Origin: WHSW01 sp036794585
GTDB lineage: Bacteria; Actinomycetota; Thermoleophilia; Solirubrobacterales; 70-9
Assembly: GCA_036794585.1 (NCBI GenBank)
Contig: DAIRGH010000069.1
Coordinates: forward strand, 1 to 15,548
Direction of reading: 5' to 3'
Length of the DNA: 15,548 bases
Shown here piece by piece: positions 6,454 through 11,544 of the stretch. Position 1 is the first letter of the stretch. Every line of letters begins with the position of its first letter. Position numbers and translations under genes: made by a program. The notes under the pieces are model-generated. The model saw only the letters and a list, made by a program, of their open reading frames with translations, was not told the DNA's origin and did no database searches.

Positions 6454-6912
6454 GCTGACGCCTCGCGCCCGCGCTTCTCCGAAACTGCTCGGTCTCGTCC
6501 ACGCCTTCGCAAAGCAGGCGGGAACGGCGCGCAGATCGGCGGCGCGTTCGCGGTAGGCCGTGGGCGACTCGCCGACGACCTCCTGAAAGAGGCGGCCGAA
6601 CGTGCCCAGGCTGGTGAAGCCGACCTCGAGGCAGACCTCGGTCACGCTGAGGTCGGTCTCGCGCAGGAGGAACATCGCCCGCTCGACGCGACGACGTTGC
6701 AGATAGCGATTCGGGGTCTCGCCGAAGGTGGCGCGAAAGGTGCGAATGAAGTGGGCCTCGGAAACGAACGCGATCCGCGCGAGGGTCGGGATGTCGAGCG
6801 GCTTCGCGTAATCGCGGTCCATCGCGTCGCGGGCGCGGAGCATGCGGCGGTTGGAGTCCTCGACTTCCCGGTTGGTAAATGTGAGTTGCGGCAGACCGTC
6901 GTCAACTGCCAT
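6451..6912 (-). CDS. AraC-family helix-turn-helix regulator (DNA-binding domain only)
   Basis: A 153-residue protein that is essentially the AraC/XylS DNA-binding domain. 'MDRDYAKPLDIPTLARIAFVSEAHFIRTFRATFGETPNRYLQRRRVERAMFLLRETDLSVTEVCLEVGFTSLGTFGRLFQEVVGESPTAYR' (about 31-121) contains both helix-turn-helix motifs and the conserved F-x-x-x-x-G-x-x-P-x-x-Y ends. The roughly 30-residue N-terminus is too short for an effector domain, so ligand sensing may be absent or supplied by a partner. Stand-alone AraC domains next to VOC genes are a common actinobacterial arrangement (family knowledge), so it probably controls the adjacent VOC gene. The ATG at 6912 lies 6 nt after TAGCCT (6924-6919). It is divergent from the LtrA-family gene, with only 30 bp between the start codons. 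Confidence 0.92.
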   Translation of the reverse strand: MAVDDGLPQLTFTNREVEDSNRRMLRARDAMDRDYAKPLDIPTLARIAFVSEAHFIRTFRATFGETPNRYLQRRRVERAMFLLRETDLSVTEVCLEVGFTSLGTFGRLFQEVVGESPTAYRERAADLRAVPACFAKAWTRPSSFGEARARGVS

Positions 6913-6942
6913 GGCTCCAGGCTAGTGCTGGAAACTGAGCAT
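6913..6942. promoter_or_regulatory. Divergent AraC / LtrA promoter region
   Basis: This 30-bp gap must hold promoters for both genes. On the minus strand TAGCCT (6924-6919) lies 6 nt before the araC ATG. On the plus strand TAGTGC (6923-6928) shares the same CTAG core and lies 14 nt before the ltrA GTG. A small inverted repeat, TCCAG/CTGGA (6916-6920, 6928-6932), surrounds it and could be an operator half-site pair. Confidence 0.4.
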
Positions 6943-8079
6943 GTGACCACTCGGGACGAGAAGAGCGTCATCCCGCTCGAGCTCTTCTTCGACCTCGTCT
7001 TCGTCTTCGCGCTCACGCAGGTCACGGCGCTGATGTCGGACGACCCCACGTGGCAGGGGCTGGGGCGGGGCATGCTCGTGCTCGCCGCGCTGTGGTGGGC
7101 GTGGGGCGCCTACGCCTGGCTCACGAACGAGATCGACGCCGACGAGGACCTGCCGCGGCTGGCGATGTTCACCGCGATGGCGGCGATGCTGATCGCGGCG
7201 CTCGCAGTGCCGGATGCGTTCGGCGACGACGGGGTGATCTTCGGCTGCGCCTACTTCGCGGTCCGCTTGATGCACATCGTGCTCTTCGCCCAGGCGACGC
7301 CCCATCTCGAGGTTCACGAAGCAGCCATCCGCCTCGCCCGCACGGCGATCCCCGCGCCGGCGCTGCTGATCGCCGCCGGTTTTCTCGACGGCCCCGCCCA
7401 GGCGACGCTCTGGGTCGTCGCGCTCGCGGTTGACTATTTCGGCCCGCTGATCTTCGGCGTCAGCGGCTTTCGAGTGTCCGCGAGCCACTTCGCCGAGCGC
7501 TTCGCACTGATCATCCTCATCGCCCTCGGAGAATCGATCGTCGCGATCGGTATCGGCGCCGCCGGCCTCGAGCTCGATCTCGGTCTCTTGGCGGCTGCGA
7601 CGCTCGGGATCGTGATCGCGTGCGCGCTCTGGTGGGCGTACTTCGACTGGATGGCGATCCACGCCGAGCGGGTCTTCAGCCAGACGCAAGGTGACGACCG
7701 GGCGCGCATGGCGCGCGACGCCTTCAGCTACCTGCACCTGCCGATGGTCGCCGGGATCATCCTCGTCGCGCTCGGGATCAAGAAGACGCTGGAGCACGTC
7801 AACGAGCCGTTGGGGACGGTGCCCACGGTCGCATTGCTGGGAGGGATCGCGCTCTACCTCGCCGGTCATGTGGCCTTCCGGTTGCGGCTCCACAGCGGCC
7901 TCGGCCGCGGCCGGCTGACGGCGTCGATAGCGTCGCTGGCGTTGATCCCGCTTGCCGTCGAGGTCGACGACGCGCTCGCCGCGCTTGCCATCGCCGCGGT
8001 CGTGAGTGCCGCCCTGATCGCCTACGAGGTGACCCGCTTCGCGGAGTCGCGGGCGACGCTCCGCGCGCGCTCCGATTGA
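6943..8079 (+). CDS. Low temperature requirement protein A (LtrA) family membrane protein
   Basis: A 378-residue polytopic membrane protein. Near the N-terminus 'IPLELFFDLVFVFALTQVT' is the LtrA signature. 'HFAERFALIILIALGESIVAIGIGAA' in the middle and 'DAFSYLHLPMVAGIILVALGIKK' later are the other conserved blocks. About ten hydrophobic helices alternate with short loops. LtrA takes its name from a Listeria locus needed for growth at low temperature; the molecular function is not established. The reading frame extends upstream through the AraC gene, but that part is antisense, so the GTG at 6943 is chosen because the LtrA domain starts about ten codons later. The gene is convergent with the DCC-family gene and monocistronic. 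Confidence 0.92.
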   Translation: MTTRDEKSVIPLELFFDLVFVFALTQVTALMSDDPTWQGLGRGMLVLAALWWAWGAYAWLTNEIDADEDLPRLAMFTAMAAMLIAALAVPDAFGDDGVIFGCAYFAVRLMHIVLFAQATPHLEVHEAAIRLARTAIPAPALLIAAGFLDGPAQATLWVVALAVDYFGPLIFGVSGFRVSASHFAERFALIILIALGESIVAIGIGAAGLELDLGLLAAATLGIVIACALWWAYFDWMAIHAERVFSQTQGDDRARMARDAFSYLHLPMVAGIILVALGIKKTLEHVNEPLGTVPTVALLGGIALYLAGHVAFRLRLHSGLGRGRLTASIASLALIPLAVEVDDALAALAIAAVVSAALIAYEVTRFAESRATLRARSD

Positions 8080-8090
8080 GAGGCGTCCGC

Positions 8091-8489
8091 TCAGAACTTC
8101 CGGGGCTTGTTCGCATGCCGCTTGGCGCGCGCCGGCACCCACCTGGAGATCCGCGAACGGTGCTCGGCCACCCACCGGTATCCACGGTCGGTGAGCCTGG
8201 GGAAGCGCGCGAACATGGCGGCCGGGACACGCCCGCCGGGCAGCAGCCTCAGTAGCGGGGCGAGCGCATCGCCCCCCGAGTGTCGTGCGCCGGTGGGAGA
8301 CACCAGGTGCCACGACGCCGTGCGCTCGGCCGGCGCCAGATCTGCGAGCAGCTCGTCGGCCTCGGGTCGCTGCAGAGCGAGCGGTCGCAGGCGCCCGGCG
8401 CGATCCCAGCGCAGCAGGCCGGCGAGCAGCCAGGTGCAGAAGCCGCAGTCGGCGTCGTACAGCACCACCCACCGCGTCTCTGAAGGCAC
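8091..8489 (-). CDS. DCC-family thiol-disulfide oxidoreductase (DUF393)
   Basis: A 132-residue small protein of the DCC family. 'VVLYDADCGFCTW' (8-20) is the hallmark Y-D-x-D-C-G-x-C motif, with C15 and C18 as the presumed redox pair. 'LRPLALQRPEADELLADL' and 'WHLVSPTGARHSGGDALAPLLRLLPG' follow the usual family pattern (substrate strand, then 'GxxAxxxLLRxLP'). The C-terminus is strongly basic. No signal peptide is seen, so it is probably cytoplasmic or membrane-peripheral. The GTG start is 12 nt beyond the DUF2867 stop codon, and it is the last gene of the operon led by the small membrane protein. The family is proposed to be thioredoxin-like; partners here are unknown. Confidence 0.88.
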   Translation of the reverse strand: MPSETRWVVLYDADCGFCTWLLAGLLRWDRAGRLRPLALQRPEADELLADLAPAERTASWHLVSPTGARHSGGDALAPLLRLLPGGRVPAAMFARFPRLTDRGYRWVAEHRSRISRWVPARAKRHANKPRKF

Positions 8490-8501
8490 GGCCGCGTGTG
8501 G

Positions 8502-9104
8502 CTAGGCGTGCGCCGGGGTTGGATTGCCGGCACCCGCCCGCCACTGGCGTTCGATCTCTCGCAACATCCGCGGATAAACAATCAGGTACCGGAACGGCGT
8601 GATCGCGGCCATGTAGGCGGTCCCGAGCAGACCGTTGCGCTTCACGAGAACGGCCATTTGACCACCGTAGCCGCCCGCGCCGTCGGGGACCCAGCCGAGG
8701 TGCAGGACGCCGTGAACCGTTCGGTTGGCGGTTTCCAGCGCCCACTCGTCGTCGGTCAGGTAAAGGGAGGTGAAGGGGAGCTCGGCCGGTCCCTGGCCGG
8801 CCGGGGCGTCGCGCAGATCCGCCGGCAACCGGTCGCGCAACGTCGGAACCCTGGAGCCGAGGCCGGCATCCGATCCGTCCCAGCCGAGCAACTCCCCGAC
8901 CTTCCAGCGGATCGCGAACAGGGCGCGCACGATGCCGGACGAGGTCTCTGATGGATCCAACGAGGCGAACATCTGCACCAGCCGGGCGAAGTCGTCCGGA
9001 CCGCCCGGGGTCGGCAGCGCCCACACGTCCTCGACCTGGAAGTCGGGGGCGATCTCGTGGATCCGCCACGGCCGGGAGGTGTGGGCGCTGTTGGCGAGCC
9101 TCAC
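8502..9104 (-). CDS. DUF2867 domain-containing protein
   Basis: About 200 residues from the GTG at 9104. 'TSRPWRIHEIAPDFQVEDVWALPTPGG' at the N-terminus, 'VRALFAIRWKVGELLGWD' in the middle and 'VLVKRNGLLGTAYMAAITPFRYLIVYPRMLREIERQWR' at the end fit the DUF2867 family, which has an SRPBCC-like look and no known activity. The frame is open about 58 codons further upstream, but that stretch is antisense-like over the membrane-protein gene. The GTG giving MRLANSAHTSRPW is chosen because homologues begin that way. It starts 4 nt after the stop of the membrane-protein gene (TGAGGCAGTG), so translation is probably coupled. A long C-terminal hydrophobic stretch could contact the membrane. Confidence 0.78.
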   Translation of the reverse strand: MRLANSAHTSRPWRIHEIAPDFQVEDVWALPTPGGPDDFARLVQMFASLDPSETSSGIVRALFAIRWKVGELLGWDGSDAGLGSRVPTLRDRLPADLRDAPAGQGPAELPFTSLYLTDDEWALETANRTVHGVLHLGWVPDGAGGYGGQMAVLVKRNGLLGTAYMAAITPFRYLIVYPRMLREIERQWRAGAGNPTPAHA

Positions 9105-9108
9105 TGCC

Positions 9109-9513
9109 TCAGAGCGCTCCCAGCCATGCCAGTGCCGCGGTGAGGGCGAGCACGGCGGGCCCCGGGTGGCGGACCATGGTGCGAGGCGATCGCATGTAGA
9201 CGGCGCCCAGCCCGAGCACGACTGCCGCGAAGCCCGTGAACGCCGCGGCGCCGACCAGACCGATCCCCCGAGCAGCATCGCCGTCGAGGACCGAGCCCGA
9301 AAGGAAGAGCGCGACTCCGACGGTGAAAAAGGCGACGGTCGTCAGGTGCCACGCGGTGTGGATCATGGCCTTGGTCATCGTCGGGCCACCAAAGGGAGTG
9401 GGGGGCAGCGTTTCCGGCGACAGCTTCCTCACGACGAGGGCGTCGCCTGCCGCTCCGTGGATGGCGGCGGCGAGGATGCCTAGCGATCCCGCGGCGATCA
9501 GCGCGGCGTTCAC
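9109..9513 (-). CDS. Small four-helix membrane protein, first gene of TetR-divergent operon
   Basis: A 134-residue integral membrane protein with four predicted transmembrane helices: about 4-22, 50-70, 80-104 and 116-133. I do not recognise a named family with certainty. 'IHGAAGDALVVRKL' after helix 1 and 'WHLTTVAFFTVGVALF' in helix 2 are its most distinctive parts, with histidines (H19, H52, H56) facing the helices. The GTG at 9513 is preceded by GAGGG. It heads an operon with the DUF2867 and DCC genes, and its start lies 71 bp from the divergent TetR gene, whose regulator probably controls it. A redox or membrane-stress role is conceivable from the DCC partner, but that is inference. Confidence 0.72.
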   Translation of the reverse strand: MNAALIAAGSLGILAAAIHGAAGDALVVRKLSPETLPPTPFGGPTMTKAMIHTAWHLTTVAFFTVGVALFLSGSVLDGDAARGIGLVGAAAFTGFAAVVLGLGAVYMRSPRTMVRHPGPAVLALTAALAWLGAL

Positions 9514-9545
9514 GCCGGGCCCTCGGCGATCCGAACGATCCTCAT

Positions 9546-9561
9546 TGATGGAGCTCCATCA
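9546..9561. repeat. 16-bp perfect palindrome in the TetR divergent region
   Basis: TGATGGAGCTCCATCA is a perfect 16-bp palindrome. It lies between the TetR start and the membrane-protein start and differs in sequence from the TetR palindrome at 9582. In RNA transcribed leftward it would fold as a 6-bp stem with an AGCT loop directly before a mini-ORF (9545-9510). It could be a second operator or a leader hairpin. Confidence 0.55.
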
Positions 9562-9572
9562 GACGACGCAGG

Positions 9573-9597
9573 TATCATACATACATGCATGTACGTA
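9573..9597 (+). promoter_or_regulatory. TetR promoter and operator palindrome over the start codon
   Basis: TATCAT (9573-9578) is a near-consensus -10 hexamer 6 nt before the TetR ATG, and the overlapping minus-strand TATGAT (9579-9574) could serve the divergent operon. TACATGCATGTA (9582-9593) is a perfect palindrome containing the ATG. It extends to 9578-9597 with one mismatched pair, a length typical of TetR operators. Together they suggest a leaderless, self-repressed gene whose operator blocks both directions. Motifs are seen; function is inferred. Confidence 0.65.
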
Positions 9598-10214
9598 GTG
9601 TTCCGCAACGATCTACGCAGGCGGAGCGGAGCGCCCGCTCGCGGAGCGCGTTGCTCGAATCGGCCGCGCGGGGCCTCTCGCGCTACGGCTACGCAAACCT
9701 CGTGCTCGAGGAGGTGGCGCGCGAGGCGGGCTATACCCGCGGGGCGCTGTACCACCAGTTCAAGGACAAGGAGGACCTCGCCCTGGCGGTGATCGACTGG
9801 GTGAACGAGAACTGGGGCCGCGAGGTGGGTGAGCCGGCCAGGCAAGAGCCCGATCCGGTCGCCGAGCTGATTGCGCTGGCGCGCGGTCACGCCGTCTTCT
9901 GCCGGCGAGACATCGCCCGCGTGGTGATGGCGCTGCGGGTCGAGTTCAGCGGTCAGGATCACCCGGTGGGGCGCGAGATCGAGCGGGTCACGGAGGCCGG
10001 CGTCAAGCGCGTCGCCCGCCTGGTCGAGGCGGGGCGCAAGAACGGGTCGATCCCGCCAGGTCCGCCGGCGAGGACGGTCGCGCAGGCCTGCATGGGAGCG
10101 CTCGAGGGCACCGTGATCGCGGTCGCCGGGCAGGCGCCTCACGACGAGCTGCTCGCCGCCCGGGCGGTCGCGGGGGTGCTCGGGCTCGACAGTGCGGCGC
10201 CGGTCCAGGGCTGA
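9585..10214 (+). CDS. TetR/AcrR-family transcriptional regulator
   Basis: A 209-residue TetR protein. The N-terminal domain 'RSRSALLESAARGLSRYGYANLVLEEVAREAGYTRGALYHQFKDKEDLALAVI' (about 18-70) is a textbook TetR HTH, with recognition helix 'TRGALYHQFKDKEDL'. The rest is helical. 'VAELIALARGHAVFCRRDIARVVMALRVEF' and 'QACMGALEGTVIAVAGQ' (about 167-183) line the usual ligand-binding domain, so an unknown small hydrophobic molecule is the likely inducer. The ATG at 9585 is chosen because a -10-like TATCAT lies 6 nt upstream and the start is inside a palindrome. It is divergent from the membrane/DUF2867/DCC operon, which is its probable target. It is convergent with the toroid-like gene, the stop codons being 2 nt apart. 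Confidence 0.93.
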   Translation: MHVRSVPQRSTQAERSARSRSALLESAARGLSRYGYANLVLEEVAREAGYTRGALYHQFKDKEDLALAVIDWVNENWGREVGEPARQEPDPVAELIALARGHAVFCRRDIARVVMALRVEFSGQDHPVGREIERVTEAGVKRVARLVEAGRKNGSIPPGPPARTVAQACMGALEGTVIAVAGQAPHDELLAARAVAGVLGLDSAAPVQG

Positions 10215-10223
10215 GCTCAGCCC
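10208..10223. terminator. Palindrome spanning both convergent stop codons
   Basis: GGGCTGAGCTCAGCCC is a perfect 16-bp palindrome holding the TGA of the TetR gene (10212-10214) and, on the other strand, the TGA of the toroid-like gene (10219-10217). It would fold as a 6-bp GC-rich stem with an AGCT loop in either transcript. No T-run follows, so any terminator would be bidirectional and weak. Confidence 0.35.
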
Positions 10224-11110
10224 ACGTCCAAGCGCCCGTGGGCGCGGAGCTCTGAAACGGCCCAGACCGTCCTGTAGCCGCGCCATTCGAGCCCCGCGGC
10301 CGCCGAGTAGCTGGCAAAGTCGACCTTCCAGCCGCCGTCTTGCTGCTGGCCGGCTTCGAGCCGGTCGAGCTCCGCCTCGACGGCGTCCTCGGACAGCAGG
10401 TCGCGCAGCGGGCGTCCCGGGGCGGGGGAGATGTCGAGCGGGGTCAGCTCCTCCCCCTCCGATCCGCCCGGAACCGGCAGCGATCCGGATTCGGGGAGCA
10501 TCGCTCCGAGTCGGGTCAGCTCGGCCGCCGCCTCGGGCCGCTTGCCGTGGATCGCGTCCAGGAACCGAAGCACGAAGTGGAAGGCGATCGCGAACGGCGG
10601 CTCGTCGAGGGTGGCGATCTCGGCCAGGCAGTAGTCGGTGGCGTTCGCCAGCCACGGATGGTCTGCGACCGCGGGATCGTGATCGGCGACGCGATGTGCG
10701 GCCCCGCAGACGGCGCTGGTGATCCAGAGCGACGGCTGGGAGGGATCGGCGTTGGCCCAGAACGGAGCCGAGCCGGCAGCATCGTCGAACGCGAACGCGA
10801 ACGGGATCGAGCCGTCGTCGAACGCGACCGAGTCGAGCCAGCCGCACAGGCGCATGGCCATCTCGGAAGTCACCGGAGCCACGTCCTCGAAGACCTCGAA
10901 CGCGTGCAGCGCCCCGCCCGGCTGGCTGCTGGCGCTGCGCAGGTCGGGTTCGAGCCCGTAGCCGAAGCCGCCATCGGGGTTGGCGTATGCGGACAGCGCC
11001 GCGAGCGTCGCCTCGGGTGATCCGTCGCCGAGCAGCAGCTCGAAGCGCCGGCGGTCCAGAAGCCGCGCGTTGGCGCGCATGAATTCAGAGGCCTTGTCGA
11101 GGTCGAGCAT
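10217..11110 (-). CDS. Alpha/alpha-toroid (prenyltransferase/squalene cyclase-like) hypothetical protein
   Basis: A 297-residue cytoplasmic protein without a signal peptide. 'ANPDGGFGYGLEPDL' (about 47-61) and 'QQQDGGWKVDF' (about 259-269) resemble the QxxDGGW/F repeats of alpha/alpha-toroid proteins such as prenyltransferases and squalene cyclases. Alternating helices ('EATLAALSAY', 'SEMAMRLCGWLDS', 'LWITSAVCGAAHRVADH', 'AIAFHFVLRFLDAIHG') fit that fold. The DxDD cyclase acid and the zinc ligands of protein prenyltransferases are not evident, so catalysis by those routes is unlikely. I do not recognise a characterised homologue. The ATG at 11110 lies 23 bp from the divergent exported-protein gene, and upstream signals are shared with it (TAGGCTA, 11124-11130). 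Confidence 0.75.
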   Translation of the reverse strand: MLDLDKASEFMRANARLLDRRRFELLLGDGSPEATLAALSAYANPDGGFGYGLEPDLRSASSQPGGALHAFEVFEDVAPVTSEMAMRLCGWLDSVAFDDGSIPFAFAFDDAAGSAPFWANADPSQPSLWITSAVCGAAHRVADHDPAVADHPWLANATDYCLAEIATLDEPPFAIAFHFVLRFLDAIHGKRPEAAAELTRLGAMLPESGSLPVPGGSEGEELTPLDISPAPGRPLRDLLSEDAVEAELDRLEAGQQQDGGWKVDFASYSAAAGLEWRGYRTVWAVSELRAHGRLDVG

Positions 11111-11123
11111 CGGTTCGCCGAGT

Positions 11124-11130
11124 TAGGCTA
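11124..11130. promoter_or_regulatory. Symmetric TAGGCTA -10-like heptamer between divergent genes
   Basis: TAGGCT (11124-11129) on the plus strand lies 4 nt before GTG 11134 and 7 nt before GTG 11137. TAGCCT (11130-11125) on the minus strand lies 14 nt before the ATG of the toroid-like gene. With a 23-bp gap between start codons, one heptamer may serve both directions. Confidence 0.45.
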
Positions 11131-11133
11131 GAC

Positions 11134-11544
11134 GTGGTGACCAGCCTGCCGGCGAACTCGCGATGGCCCCAGCGCGCGGCGCTGGCTCTCGCCGTCGCCG
11201 CCGTCGCCGCGGCGGCCATGCTGGCGATGCGCAGCCCGGATCCGGGGCTCGCCGCCGTCGACACCGAGGACATCTCGGTCAAGGTCTCGCTCGACTCCTG
11301 CACCGAGCCCGGGCGTGACGGCACCCGCAGCTGCCGGATCGCCGTCGAGTTCGAGCCCGTGGCGGAGGCCGAGGAGTACGAGGCGGCGATCGCGGCGCCC
11401 GACGGCACGCACCTTCTGACCGCCGCCGCCGAGCCGAGCGTCAACTCCGAGCCGAGCGTCAACTCGTACGAGGTCCCGTACGTGGGCAACGGCACCTACG
11501 TTGTCCGGATCACCGCATACGCGCCCGCCTCCGGCTTGGACTGA
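11134..11544 (+). CDS. Small exported or membrane-anchored protein, Fn3-like
   Basis: 136 residues. Residues about 13-33 ('QRAALALAVAAVAAAAMLAM') form one hydrophobic helix, an uncleaved anchor or signal sequence. The remainder is a beta-rich domain. 'CRIAVEFEPVAEAEEYEAAIAAPDG' and 'NSYEVPYVGNGTYVVRITAY' have the spacing of a fibronectin type III-like sandwich, and two cysteines (in 'LDSC' and 'RSC') could pair. I know no function. A perfect 18-bp tandem duplication repeats the residues EPSVNS. Two GTG codons are adjacent (11134, 11137), and the second better fits the -10 spacing. Its TGA overlaps the ATG of the flavoprotein gene (TGATG), so the two are co-translated. Confidence 0.72.
   Translation: MVTSLPANSRWPQRAALALAVAAVAAAAMLAMRSPDPGLAAVDTEDISVKVSLDSCTEPGRDGTRSCRIAVEFEPVAEAEEYEAAIAAPDGTHLLTAAAEPSVNSEPSVNSYEVPYVGNGTYVVRITAYAPASGLD
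11429..11465 (+). repeat. 18-bp tandem duplication in the exported-protein gene
   Basis: The 18-bp unit CGAGCCGAGCGTCAACTC occurs at 11430-11447 and again, identically, at 11448-11465. It preserves frame and doubles six residues (EPSVNS) in an apparent loop before the last strands. Identity at synonymous positions implies a recent slippage event. Confidence 0.9.

Noticed and set aside
6421..6942. Upstream extension of the LtrA frame
   Set aside because: It runs antisense through the AraC gene. The LtrA domain starts directly after the GTG at 6943.
6941..6946. ATG immediately followed by TGA overlapping the LtrA GTG start
   Set aside because: A start-stop pair of this kind arises easily from ATGTGA. 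Nothing else supports a regulatory role.
6922..9069. Minus-strand open frame of 715 codons
   Set aside because: It covers the LtrA gene on the opposite strand and the DCC and DUF2867 genes in another frame, with an Arg/Gly/Pro/Asp-rich shadow translation.
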